From: Saposhnikovia divaricata
Lineage: Eukaryota; Streptophyta; Magnoliopsida; Apiales; Apiaceae
DNA length: 64,000 nt
Direction of reading: 5' to 3'
Assembly: GCA_036435485.1 (NCBI GenBank)
Contig: CM071598.1
Coordinates: 139,418,148-139,482,147 of the forward strand
In this document: in pieces, positions 1 through 11,386 of the stretch
Layout: each line of letters starts with the position of its first letter
Position numbering within the stretch: the first letter of the stretch is position 1
Notes under the pieces: model-generated
Seen by the model: only the letters and a program-made list of their open reading frames with translations
The model's database searches: none
Told to the model about the DNA's origin: nothing
Program-made: the position numbers and the translations under genes

Positions 1-2
1 AT

Positions 3-137
3 CTTGAAGCACACCTTAGTGGTGCAGATCCAGTTGATCCTTCGGGACTCACTCACATGGAAGTTGGTGATTTCTTTGAAGATGGGAATGATGAGATGGC
101 CAAATCTGGTGGTGGCAATAATTATACCATATATTAA
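3..137 (+). pseudogene. Copia-A gag C-terminal end (partial)
   Basis: The window starts inside a reading frame whose last 44 codons are acidic and include THMEVGDFFEDGN, resembling the tail of copia gag polyproteins just before protease. A TAA at 135-137 ends it. No zinc knuckle is visible, so the assignment rests on position ahead of the protease and on the general look of the tail. An alternative frame opening at base 4 is treated as a shadow. Confidence 0.4.
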
Positions 138-296
138 AACTTTGCTTTTGCTTATTGAATATTTCATATTTCTGTTCGAACTCTATAATGATTAATGACT
201 TTGCTTTATGCATTCTATATAATTATCTTTTAGCATGAATGAGTTGTCTTGGATATTATTCTAATCTTCATTCATATATTTGTTTTGTGAAGAATT
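138..296 (+). other. AT-rich spacer between gag and protease of Copia-A
   Basis: No open frame links the gag tail to the protease frame. The stretch is T-rich with several stops in all frames. It may be a decayed linker or an intron-like spacer. I see no splice signals good enough to call. Confidence 0.4.
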
Positions 297-1298
297 ATGG
301 CTATTAATATCTCATTATGTGCTATGAAAGATGAAGAATTGTTTTGTTTGGCGGATAGTGCAACAACACATACAATTTTGAAAAATAAAGAATATTTTTC
401 ACATCTCATATTAGCTAAAGCTAATGTACATACAATATCGGGTGCATCAGATATTATTGAAGGCTCCGGAAGAGCAAGTATAGTGTTACCTAATGGTACA
501 CATTTATTTATTGAAAATGCCATGTTCTCCACCCGATCAAAAAGAAACCTTTTGAGTTTCAAAGATATACGCCATAATGGCTATCATATTGAGACAACAA
601 ATGAGAATGACGATGAATATCTCTGTATCACGTCTATAGTCTCTGGGAGGAAACAAATAATAGAAAAACTCCCATCATATAAATCTGGATTATATTATAC
701 CTTTATTAATCCAGTAGAGACACACATGATAATGAGTCAAAAATTAGCAAACCCGAAAGATTTTCTTATGTGTCATGATCGCTTAGGTCATCCGGGTTCA
801 ACAATGATGCGAAGAATTATTGAAAATTTACATGGACATCCTTTAAAGAATAAGATTGTTCTATTGTCCAAAGATTTTTCTTGTGTTGCTTGCTTTCAAG
901 GAAAACTATTAACAAGACCATCGCATGTTAAAGTTGCGATTGAGTGTCCATCCTTTTTGGAACGAATTCAAGGAGATATATGTGGACCTATTACACCATC
1001 AAGTGGACCATTTCAGTACTTTATGGTACTAATAGATGCATCGACACGTTGGTCGCATGTTAGTTTATTGTCCACTCGTAATGTTTCATTCGCAAGACTC
1101 CTTGCCCAAATAATTCGATTAAGGACACAATTCCCAGATCATGCAATCAAGAAAATCCGATTGGATAATGCAGGAGAATTTACTTCTCAGTCTTTTAATG
1201 ATTATTGCATGTCAATTGGGATTGATGTGGAACATCCGGTTCCGCACACGCATACCCAAAATGGTTTAGCAGAATATTTATTAAGAGGCTACAATTGA
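297..1298 (+). pseudogene. pol: Copia-A protease and integrase core (broken frame)
   Basis: This 333-codon frame carries the aspartic protease motif LADSATTHTI (catalytic Asp about residue 20). Next comes the GAG-pre-integrase zinc region (DRLGHPG, then a CxxC in SCVACFQGK) and the integrase core. Core acidic residues are visible at QGDICGP, RLDNAGEFTSQ and QNGLAE, so the DDE triad is present. Immediately after that Glu a one-base loss shifts the frame and the protein stops at TGA. Protease would cut the polyprotein and integrase would insert cDNA. This copy cannot make full-length integrase. ATG at 297 is simply the first in the frame; in an intact element this would be part of a longer gag-pol. 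Confidence 0.9.
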
Positions 1299-2564
1299 TT
1301 GCTAGACCCTTGCTTATGAAAACAAAATTACCAAATACTGCTTGCGGACATGCAATATTACATGCTGCATCACTTGTTCATTTAAGACCGACTGCTTATC
1401 ATAAATATTCCCCAATGTAGCTTATAAATGGTCAAGAACCAAATATTTCTCACTTAAGAGTTTTTGGGTGTGCAGTTTATGTTCCGATATCTCCTCCCCA
1501 ACGAACAAAAATGGGACCCCAAAGAAGATTAGGGGTATACGTTGGGTTTGACTCTCCCTCAATTATAAAATATTTGGAGCCCATGACTAGTGATTTATTT
1601 AAGGCAAGATTTGCCGACTGTCAGTTTGATGAGACAGTTTTTCCTGCATTAGGGGGAGATAAGTCAAAATTTGAAAAAGAAAGACAAGAAATTTTATGGA
1701 ATGCAGCATCTCTGTCTCATTATGATCCTCGCACAAATCAATGTGAACTTGAAGTTCAAAAGATTATCCACCTACAAGAGGTTGCAAATAAATTGCCTGA
1801 TACATTTACTGATGTCAAGACAGTGACGAAGTCACATATACCGGTTGTCAACGTTCCTTGTAAAATAAAACTTCCCGATGAAGAAAATAAAAACATGCTA
1901 GCAAATGAGTCTAAAGCACGCCAGAAGCGTGGTAGACCTATTGGATCCAAAGATAAAAATCCTAGAAAATCAAGGAAACTTGATAAACAAGCTGGTACAT
2001 CAAATGACATCATTCCAAATGAAATAGAATTGATCACTGAAGAGACGTCTTCAAAGGATGATCAAACACCTGAAATTGAGGACAATGAAGAGATCTCGAT
2101 AAATTATATTATTTCAGGGAAAAGGTGGAATAGAAAAGAAATTGTCATGGATGAAATATTTGCATATGCAGCTGCACTTGACATTTCTGAAGAAATCGAG
2201 GATCATGAACCTAGATCGATCTATGAATGTAAAAGAAGAAATGATTGGCCAAAATGGAAAGATGCTATTGAGGCAGAATTGAAATCACTTGAAAAACGTC
2301 ATGTTTTTGGACCAATGGTCCAAACACCTGCAGGTGTGAAACCCGTTGGATATAGATGGGTATTTGTGCGCAAAAGAAATGAGAAAAATGAAGTTGTGAG
2401 ATATAAGGCACGCCTTGTTGCACAAGGCTTCTCACAAAAACCGAGAATTGATTATGAAGAGACTTATTCCCCGATAATGGATGCAACAACATTTAGATTC
2501 TTATTAAGTTTATCAATTTTAGAAGGGCTCCGAATGAATTTGATGGATGTTGTGACTGCCTACT
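1299..2564 (+). pseudogene. pol: Copia-A integrase C-terminus and N-terminal half of RT, cut by Chromo-1
   Basis: Translation resumes in another frame with the integrase C-terminal region; GQEPNISHLRVFGCAVYVP is recognisable at about 1431-1490, after an in-frame TAG near 1418. From 1511 a 352-codon frame stays open: PPQRTKMGPQRR, the basic linker KRGRPIGSKDKNPRKS, then RT with AIEAELKSLEKR, YRWVFVRKRNE, ARLVAQGFSQ and the first RT catalytic Asp in NLMDVVTAYL. Coding stops abruptly because Chromo-1 inserted one codon after the Ala of that motif. The RT resumes at 16475 in register after allowing for the 5-bp target duplication. Confidence 0.92.
2560..2564. repeat. Target-site duplication CTACT, left copy (Chromo-1)
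   Basis: CTACT lies directly before the Chromo-1 terminus TGTAACG. The same five bases follow the other terminus (TTCTTACA) at 16470-16474. Five bases is the usual Ty3/gypsy duplication. Removing the element plus one copy restores the Copia-A reading register. Confidence 0.95.
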
Positions 2565-5500
2565 TGTAACGCCCCCAAATCCGAGGTCAGAGATTCAGGT
2601 CGTCACGTCACCATCCAACCATATCATACCTGTATTAACTTTACAACTCAACAATACATCCATCCAGACCTCAATCTTACACACAAACAAGTTAGAGCCT
2701 CAGAAACGATAATCAAAAGTAACATTAAATATTACAATTCATCTGTACAATCTAGAATCTTGCGCACTTCCATTTATACAGCTACACTTGAAGACAAGTC
2801 TTACTATTACAGTTGAAAACCTATCAGACTTACTCTGTAGTATTTATCAGGAACTAAATCATCTCAGGGGTAAATCTTCTACTCCTCTTCTGCTGGTGCG
2901 GAGTTAACCGATCAAATTCTTCTCTTTCTGAAAAGTTTTTATAAAGCAAGAATGAGCTACATAATGCTCAGCAAGTTCACCATTTTGAAAAATAATAATG
3001 TGGTTTATTTTGAAAACATTCCCAACTGTATGGGCATATATCTCAGATTTCAAAACATAATTGGACAATATATATGTCCGAGTTTGAATAAAACATTTAT
3101 ACTCACTAAGGAGCTTTAAGAATAACATATGAACCCTTTATAAGGTTCCCATTTCAACATATCTCAAGTTTTAAAGTATATACATATGAGTATATCATTT
3201 TCGGCAAAACACTCTACGGTGAACATACTGTACAGGGAATACATCATTGCAAACCTCTTTCCTTCCATTAGCTTAGAAGGTTTCTCATTCAAAAGCATTT
3301 CATTCTTTGAAATAATTGCAAAAGTGCACTAACACGTGCCAATCTTTATAGAAAATCTTGCAGTTCTAGATACTGCACGATGTCAATATTTTTCTTATCA
3401 AAAGCCACACTATCGGCAACTTGGCACTTAGGCCCAAGAAGCAGTGTTTGAGAATTTTTCCAAAGTGGAGGATGGGACTGGAAGAAAACATAAAAACCTG
3501 ACAAGGATTGACGATGATCAGTCGCCACATCCAAGTCCAATAATCCGCGGGTCTTCTCTACCGGTAGAAGGATAGAAACTACATCCGTAACTATCCCCGG
3601 GTGAAAACTACATCCGTAATCACCCTCGATGAAAACTACATCCGTAATCATCCTTCGGCAACACCTGGGCCGGAATAATAATTGATGGACCGCCTGGCTC
3701 ACGGCCGCTTACACATCCCGGGAATCGTTCGTCAACGGTTCCCACACCTGCCAGAGTCCCTTTTTCTTTTTCTTTTGAAAACTTGATTTTGATTGAAAAC
3801 AGAGTAATTGAGGTCCGACATCAGTCGACCGATGATTCTTGAAATCACACAAGAAACAAACCTGACCGGGGGTTTTCGAAAATGTTTTGAGTTCGAAAGA
3901 GTTCTAGTTTGAAAGTGCTAAAGGTATCTTGGATTAGCTTTGTCTTTAAAATAATGAACAATAATTAATAAATGATATTTTAAGATTTAATATTAATAAT
4001 TAATAAAATAATTATTTAATTAAATAAGCTTTTAATCCAAGATAGGTATTCTTGAGTATTTACGAAGATATAAAAATAATTACTTGAGTATACGATACTC
4101 CCCGAATGACCCTTCGGGTTTTCGCAATTTAATTACGATATAAAAATATACCGCTTCCCGGTCAATAGTATATACGGACCGCTACGACCTCTATTGCTAG
4201 AGTCGTTGTCCGAAGAAAACATTTCATTCTAAGTTCAAGGGGTGCAAACACATATGTACTTATACATCTCAATTTCATCGATACTTCGATAAACATAAAC
4301 ATTTGATATGATTGAAAACTACAAACACAACAGTGAAAGTCCTTGTATAAGTAAGTTTTGAAAAGTAAACTTGCCTTGGTGAGGTTGGGGTGGTCGAGGT
4401 TGCGGAGTGGAACGATCTATACATAATCAATAGCCGATCGTTAGTACCTTAACAATATCTCTTTAATTGCGGGGTTTTAGGGGGTACAAAATTAACTTAA
4501 TGACTTCGTCTTATGACTCTCTAGCCCTACTATAGGTTCATGTCATCAATCGATTACGCTCGCCACTTATTCGACTTAATTTGGTTACCATATCCGAATC
4601 ACATCCATTACCCCTAAAATTACACTCCACTTACGACTTTTTCCCTTGCGCGAATTTTACTCTAGCATTTTTATAAAATCGAAAAATACATATTTTAATC
4701 CAATTCTTTTTGGGTAGCCTTCCCCACTACATTTACTAGCTTCTCTAATTTTTCCATGATCCTACATAAATTTTTAGGGGTTTAAACAAGGTTCACAAGG
4801 GGAGCATTTAGTGCAGTCCGGAATCCAGAAACACATTTCACTTCTCAGGCCATAACTCAAAATCTATACATCACCTAGTCATGAACCTTACATTTCTGGA
4901 AACTACATTCGAATACCTTTTAAACAATATATATTAGTACTTCAGGGGACAAGATTTGTGGGTTCAAAACCCTCTTACAAGACAGTTCAAGTTCCTGGAA
5001 AAATCTCAGCATGCTTATATCACTTATCCATTCAAGAATCTTACATACACATCACATCCATCATCTAAACCACCAAAATCATACTTTAAAACATACATGG
5101 AGTTACATAAACTAACCAAAAGCTTAAAAATCACAACCACAACACTTAAACTCAAGATCTACATCATCCATAACTTATATGACCAAGATTCACACTAACA
5201 TCCATGGATCTAAGTCATCTAACATTAAACACCATAAATAATTCATGGCCAAGAGGGGTTAGAGTTTTTATACCTTCTTGATGTTCTTACAATCTCAAAC
5301 AAGCTTGGTTAACCTTGGGGAAGCCTTACTCTATGCTCACCATCTTCAATCTCACCAAAGAAATCAAGAACATGGAAGTGGGTTTCCTGACTGGAAAAAC
5401 ACGCCCCAAAGATCAGCCAAAACGAAGCCCTTGCACTCGTTTCCTGGTCGAGGCTCCTGAATGAAAGTTGTAGAGCGTCTTAACAGCTTTCTAACCATGT

Positions 5501-6478
5501 AAAGAACAAAAAATTTCATTGAGTAATGAAGTCTCTAGGCCCGTTTTAGTGAGCTCCTTTCCTGCTGGGCAGAATGGAGTATTTGGTCTTTGTTTTGTTT
5601 GATTAAAGTGATAAAGTGATCAATAATGCTTGATATTTTCACTTGGATGCATCTTATCTTCTTGCCATGTGGTGTCATCTCCTCATTGGTTCATTTGGAT
5701 TACCTTTATCCATCCATAATTGCAAGCAAGTCCCTTGCTTTATACATATTGTTTCCAAGTCCTTCCTTCCTTTTCTTATTTGCACCAAGGGGCTTCCCTT
5801 CTTGTATATTTACTAAATCAATATGTTACAACTTATATGTTGCACTTCATTGTAATAGTGTGGCCCAATACCTCAAACAATCGTTGTGTCCAATTTTCTT
5901 TGTATTTTCTCTTTATCTCAGAAAAAAATTCTCGCGGTTTCTCAACTGTTCTCATTTCTCAATTCTAGGAGTTTATTCTCAATCCTTTTTCCCTCTCATA
6001 ATATATCCTTCCTTGGACTCTTAATATACCATATCCTTAATCCATGATTCGTTCGCTCAATCGCTTAATCTCATTGTAAAGTTTCAGCGGTTTCTAGAAC
6101 GTTTGTTTCACTTCCTCAGTGGTTTTCGTTCCAAATTCTCAAATCACTTATAATAAAATTCCAAAATATTAACTCCTCAATTCCTCAAATTAAATATCTC
6201 ATTTCTTGATATTACTGATATATAATTCACTGATCGGTCAAATATTACTCGAAAATATAATTTGGAATTTCTAAATTCCGATCGCATTTACATACATTTA
6301 TTTACTCCGTAGATTACTAGTATAACTTCGGAATATCCACACTACGTCTCGTACATAGGTGGCATGAAAATTTTTCTTAATCCTCAAAATCACTATTCAT
6401 CCACCAAATCACTAATCATTGATGCACTTCATCATAATAGGAAAAGTTTTAATTCCACCGAAATTTTGGGTTCTTACA
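2565..6478 (-). repeat. Chromo-1 left LTR (3' LTR of the minus-strand element)
   Basis: This 3,914-bp LTR starts TGTAACGCCCCC and ends GGGTTCTTACA on the plus strand. It is colinear with 12184-16469. It contains a CTACCGGTAG palindrome (3558-3567) followed by three 28-29 bp repeats, and the motif GCAAGAATGAGC with a following CAGCAAGTT. Frames of 118 and 132 codons inside it are not genes: they recur only because the LTRs are copies, and the 118-codon frame is broken in the Chromo-3 LTRs. Confidence 0.94.
3574..3660. repeat. Three tandem 28-29 bp repeats in Chromo-1 left LTR
   Basis: CTACATCCGTAA recurs starting at 3579, 3608 and 3636, within units of the type GAAAACTACATCCGTAATCA. The array directly follows the palindrome CTACCGGTAG. 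Matching arrays occur in the other LTRs of this family (about 13193-13279, 52163-52250 and 62005-62092). Confidence 0.9.
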
Positions 6479-6497
6479 GTCTCCCCTCCTTAAAAGG
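6479..6497 (-). promoter_or_regulatory. Polypurine tract of Chromo-1
   Basis: Read on the minus strand this is AAGGAGGGGAGAC, directly adjoining the 3' LTR start TGTAAGAACC. It is the plus-strand DNA priming site for reverse transcription and fixes the element's orientation. Confidence 0.9.
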
Positions 6498-6556
6498 ATT
6501 CCGTCCCGGAATCAGTTTAGGAATCACTGGGGTTACTCCTTCTTTGTTTCACTCTT

Positions 6557-6970
6557 TCAACTTCCAGGTGGATTCTTCCACATCTTGATTTTCTCACAAT
6601 TCCTTATTAGTTTGAAAACCTTGTTCCTCAGCACTTGTTCTTCTCTATCCATGATTTCCACGGGTTGCTCCACATAGGTCAAGTCTGGTTGTAGGTCCAC
6701 TTGGTAGTACTCTATCACATGCCGAAAGCCCGTATGGTAGGGTCGTAGCATGGACATATGAAACACATTGTGAATTTGCTGCAAGCTTGGGGGCAAGGCT
6801 TACTCGTAGGCTAACTTCCCGATAAGCCTCAAAATCTAAAAAGGTCCAATAAACCTCAGACTTAGCTTCCCTTCCTTACCAAATCGCATCAATCCTTTCC
6901 AGGGGATACCTTTAGCATCAAGAAGTCTCCCACCTCATACTCCTTTGATATCTCACAAAATTTGACCATT
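6557..6970 (-). pseudogene. pol: Chromo-1 integrase C-terminus with chromodomain-type tail (remnant)
   Basis: The minus strand encodes LPPSLQQIHNVFHMSMLRPY, then VDLQPDLTYVEQPVEIMDR and EQVLRNKV, the GPY/F-to-chromodomain end of Tekay/Del-type gypsy integrases. The start of the chromodomain tail is present but its end is scrambled relative to Chromo-3. Upstream sequence to about 6944 is the GPY/F region, out of frame. At about 6944 a deletion relative to Chromo-3 joins this to a few codons from just after the missing core. The chromodomain would normally steer integration to particular chromatin. This copy encodes no integrase catalytic residue. Confidence 0.85.
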
Positions 6971-7130
6971 CGAAGTAATGGGTTTCGTAAAAAAAAAAAA
7001 ACTAATGACTTTTACATACACTCGTCTGCACAGTAAAGACGTAATATGAATTCAAAATCTTCATTTAATAATTCGTACATCTCGTGATCGCAAAGATTTC
7101 TCATCCACCCATAAAATTTGGGTTATTGCA
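6971..7130 (-). repeat. Embedded foreign LTR end inside Chromo-1
   Basis: The segment resembles the extremity of chromovirus LTRs in this window: CTTTTACATACACTCG recalls CATTTACATACACTTA of the true LTR, followed by a CATCCACCCATAAAAT stretch and a terminal CA at 7130. It is followed at once by a second polypurine tract, the arrangement expected at a 3' LTR boundary. The same segment is at about 55756-55946 in Chromo-3. I infer that the interior was assembled by joining two related elements. Confidence 0.7.
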
Positions 7131-7150
7131 GTCTCCTCTCCTTAAAAGGA
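7131..7150 (-). promoter_or_regulatory. Second, internal polypurine tract of Chromo-1
   Basis: GTCTCCTCTCCTTAAAAGGA on the plus strand is nearly identical to the true tract at 6479 and again adjoins a CA terminus. It could act as an additional plus-strand primer site, which is an inference from sequence alone. Confidence 0.7.
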
Positions 7151-7265
7151 TTCTATCTTAAGAACCTAAGGAAAATAGTTGTGGATACAATTCCAACTTT
7201 ACCCTTTCCAACTCTCAGGTTGACACTTCAACCCTATTGTTCTCTCCCTTGGTCTCACCAACGCC

Positions 7266-7493
7266 TTAATGTTGTTCCTCAACGCATACTCTCCTCGACC
7301 TGTATTCCTTATCGGTTGTTCTATGATTGAAAATTTCTATCCCACTACTTATACGTTCCTCTTCTACTTTGTTCATAGTATCCGTGTTGAGTCCTTGTAT
7401 AGTTGGGCCGTGAACACTTTGTGGTCGTGTTCTATAATCTGAGACAACGTCAATACGCACGGTATTCCTCATTTTCCTTGGCTTGATTAGCAC
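7266..7493 (-). other. Short frame conserved between Chromo-1 and Chromo-3
   Basis: The minus-strand frame of 75 codons contains HGPTIQGLNTDTMNKVEEE and ends VCVEEQH. Chromo-3 has the same frame at 56083-56289 (68 codons) with only a few substitutions. I recognise no family. Because the surrounding DNA is also very similar, an open frame in both is weak evidence for a protein. Confidence 0.25.
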
Positions 7494-10119
7494 GCATGTG
7501 TTGCCTCCCGTCAGTCGTTACCACTTGCTATGGATACTGTATAGTCTTCGGTATACGTCGAACCAGTTCAACTACTATATCCCTCGTTCATTGACTTCTT
7601 CGTAACGCAAGAAAAGCGAAACTTCTTCTTTCGTAGTACGCTTTACAAGAGACGTCCTTACGTTCGCATGGTGCCGATCGTGATAACAACATTCGTTTCA
7701 TGGATAAGTTTTTATTCTCGACTGCCCCGTGAAATCTAAGGCACGACATTAAATATAAATTCGATCGTCTGGATAATTCTTCTTCCCTGTCCGTCAGCCA
7801 CAGATCAAATTAGTACATACGCTCAACCTCTTTATTAATTATACTTGAAAGCACCTTCAATATTCGAAGTTTAACCTTAAGTCTCTATCTGACGTAATCA
7901 CTGCAGAAGTTTTATATTGCACCACCATCTCTTCCGTATATAAATCGATAATCTTCTAAATGGAAAGTCTCTCGTAGGTAAATCACTTGGTCCAGCAATT
8001 ATAAATCAACTAGGGCCATCTCTTGGCTCGGTCTTCGGCGACCTACTCATGAAATTCATTATAATTCTGTCCACGTTCAAGATTTTCTACGGGCGGAATT
8101 GATCCACTAGATCTCTATCATTTTGTTTTTGACATGTTACGTTTGTACTTAATAGTTTGCCAATACCATTCTTCATACCCGTTTGCCAAACATTCTCTTA
8201 ATTCTCTGTACATCTTTGTCCTTCCCCATAATTTAGTCATTTTCCTCTAACATTATTCTTTATTGTATATACTTTATTTTCTTGGTCAATACTGACTGAA
8301 TTCCAATTTCGAATAATCCCTTCTATAGGTATCGGCCACCACACTGGCCTTTCCTGGGAAATAACAAATTTCTCCATTATACTCCCTGCTCCCTTTCGTC
8401 ACCTTCTCTTTCTTATGTTTAGTCCTAATATGAAGATATACTTATGGCACTTGTGGAAAACTTTCACACTTTTCTCATAAAGTTAACGTCTCAGTTTTAT
8501 GCGTGAACGCCATCATGACTAATCCCAGACTCACGGTTAGTATATCCTATCCCGTAACCTTTATGTTGTTTAGAAGTATAGGCTATCATCCCCTCTCTAC
8601 TGCATCAGCACACCTCTTAAACTCTTGAAAGATGCATCATCGTGACTCTCAAAGTCCTCTTTTTATCATCAAGTATAGCTAACAACGAGGTTGTTGCTAA
8701 TATCTCATTTCATCCAAAAATGTTGTTCATTAATCCATAAAGGCTTCTGACTCATTAGTCCACTCAAACGATACTACCACAATTTTATAACGTTTATATT
8801 AGTGTGAAATGCCAAATTTGGCACAGTACAGAGGTCGATCTTGAGTTGGTGAAACCTTCTCTTCAACCTTATCTTTGAAAAACAACTACTCATTTTAACT
8901 AGTCATCAATTCCCCCATTTCCGATAAGGGTATCAGTTCTCGATGGTATATGTAAGATATCATACGCTCGTCCTCCTTCAAAACTGGCGCCAATCAGCCT
9001 GAGGCCTGCATGCGGCTGCGATTCCCAATAAACTTGATTAGGTGGTAATCTCGAAGGATCATTGGCATATCTCCATGCATCCATTTGCTATTAGGGGCCT
9101 GTTAAACTATATGTCTCTCTATGTGCATAAATCCCTTTAAGCTAAGTAAAGCTTCACATTCTTGCCACGATATTTCTTCCTTTCTCGTCCATCTCACTCC
9201 CATGTCAGTTTCCTCCAAGGATATGTTTTACATCTCAATCGATTTGCATTTCCTGGATCAGGAAAAGGCTTGGTAACTCCAGAATTCATTAATATAACAT
9301 CCTGACAACGGTTGGTAGAAGCGTACTCCCAACCACCTCATCATTTCTTATAACTTTCCCCACACTAATATTAAAGGTCTTGTGGTATGCCCCGACATGT
9401 TATTTCTACTTTAATAATTACTCGGCATAACGCTCTGGCTGCACAATTACAACATTTGGTTTTTGATCTCATATTGGTGTAACGGTTCATAATTGTACCT
9501 CCCGTTCACCTTAGAGTAATCACTTTGAAAGGAATGGTTTCAAAATAACAAGGTCCAAAAGATAATTTCAATAAGAATTCCACATTGGATGTTCCAAGAA
9601 TGTTGATGGTTCCAAATACTAGGAGTCTCGATTTTTGGAGATGTAAGGATGGACAGAAAGAATACAACAAGGTTTATTCCTTCCCGTCCTGATAATTCTG
9701 TAATATGATACCATAGAGAATGTTGCACAAGGCAATGATTGTTGGATACAAAAGTCATAAAGACGGTCTTTATAAAATTCTTACATCGGGTGGATACTTT
9801 TCCTCCTGTATAATAAGAGGAAATCTAAAGTCGCATTGATGAAGGTTAGCCAATAGAAAGCAATTCTACTCCATGACAATTAAAGAATGAAGTAGTTTAT
9901 CATTCAAGTAATCAGTGGTTTCAAATGAATTCTCATTGTGTGAATGAAAGAATAAAATATTCAAGTGATATAGAGTCTGATACAAAGATGGGTAGAATTC
10001 GAGTTGAGTGGGCGACCTCATTAGGTCTCAATCAAGTTATTCGTCAAAACTTTCGTCATCATACTTTACCACGTGCAAAATGCATTGCAGAATGAATTAA
10101 ATTGGGAGTTGGACCAGTG

Positions 10120-10300
10120 AAACAATAACTAGTCCTTTTCAAGAAACACTAGCAACTAGCTAGACAAAATTTGCCAGTCCACCTGTTTGAGACATCACCA
10201 CCAGCTAGGACAATTAGCTAGGTGTTCTTCACAACATTTACAATTTTGAGCAGTTAGAACAATCAACTAGTCATTCATATTGACATAACGACTAGCCAGT
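10120..10300. other. CTAG-rich patch in Chromo-1 interior
   Basis: At least eight CTAG tetranucleotides fall within about 180 bp, several as ACTAG or AGCTAG. CTAG is palindromic, so the patch reads the same on both strands. The same patch is present at about 58940-59115 in Chromo-3. Function unknown; a protein-binding or folding element near the 5' side of the RNA is one possibility. Confidence 0.5.
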
Positions 10301-11194
10301 TTCACTTGGATAGAACGGAATTTCAACATCGTAGCCACTGAAGAAACTTTAGGCTTCTCGGATAACGAATGAAAATAAGAAGTTATTAAGTTTGAAAAAG
10401 AAAACTATAAAATCTGAAGATAATGTTCTAGGTATCGGAACAATCGATAACCTCTCATCAAATATTACTTATCAGTGAAACGGTCCACCCAAGTGTGCCT
10501 CCGTACACATGCTTTATCAGATCCGACAATAGAATTAAATTCGGAATACCACTATCAAAATGATATCCTTACTATGATTTCAATGTACGATGTACAATCT
10601 CATCTTGAATAGAAGAAAAGAATTCATGAGGGACGTCTGGACATTTAATCATCCATGTCCTCAGTAATTTGTTGAATATTTATGAGCTCAACTGAAGAGT
10701 GCAAGTATGAAAGAAGCAATCAAATATCGATATTCGTTAAGTAGTATTCGTCGATTAATTAAGGAAATATTTGTTGAACATTCCTTGGATAATTGAAAGA
10801 AAGTGTAAATAGTCCTGAGCAGAAATAATTATAAACTTCAAATAGAATGCTCGGGGATCAATTAAGATACTTTGGATGAGTCCCGGTTTCGAGAAAGTAT
10901 ATCACTGGTTGTTATTCCACAAGTTTGAAGTAGAAAGCTAGGAGGGTTACCTGATATAAACTAATCGAGGTAACATGGTTAGTGAACAGTTTAAAATGAA
11001 GTAGTGCACCAGCCGGTAGTTACCAAAATAAGTTAATAATCATTCGTGCATCTCATTATCACCACTATGAGGGTAACTCCATCTCTTCGTCTTCGTAATA
11101 CAAGACAGCAACTAGTGCGGCTCTCAATCATCATCTTAAAGTCATTTATCGAGTTAGGGTTTCACAAATATATCTGTCATTTCCGTGCTTTATC

Positions 11195-11386
11195 TTGAAG
11201 ACCAAGCCTCACATCATTCCGGGGACACCTGCTAAGTCCATAGGGTCCTACTTCATGCCTTCCGACATGAATCACAAGTGGCCAGTTCCCCCTGGGAACA
11301 GATCAAAGAGATCTCTCAGGGATCTCAGTGCAGTCCATAGGTTCAGTGGCGGGTGTGTGTATGTGAACATATACCAAAAATATTGA
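11195..11386 (+). other. Conserved 63-codon frame of unknown origin in Chromo-1
   Basis: The frame opens at TTG; the first ATG gives 44 codons beginning MPSDMNHKWPVPPGNRSK. The Chromo-3 copy at 60011-60202 differs at a single residue. The block is visibly richer in G+C than its surroundings. It runs antisense to the element. No domain is recognised. It could be a captured host fragment, a gag relic read in the wrong frame, or chance. Confidence 0.3.

Noticed and set aside
4..195. 63-codon plus-strand frame at the window start
   Set aside because: The gag tail reads in another frame over the same bases and fits the element order better.
3346..3702. 118-codon minus-strand frame present in both Chromo-1 LTRs
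   Set aside because: It spans the tandem repeats and is broken into smaller frames in the Chromo-3 LTRs, so it is not a maintained gene.
5626..6024. 132-codon frame repeated at 15617-16015
   Set aside because: It lies in the two LTR copies of Chromo-1, so repetition follows from LTR identity. It is antisense to the element, hydrophobic by T-richness and matches no family.
8899..9084. Minus-strand frame with LPPNQVYWESQPHAGLRL in Chromo-1
   Set aside because: The Chromo-3 counterpart (about 57720-57900) has a stop in the middle. No domain recognised.
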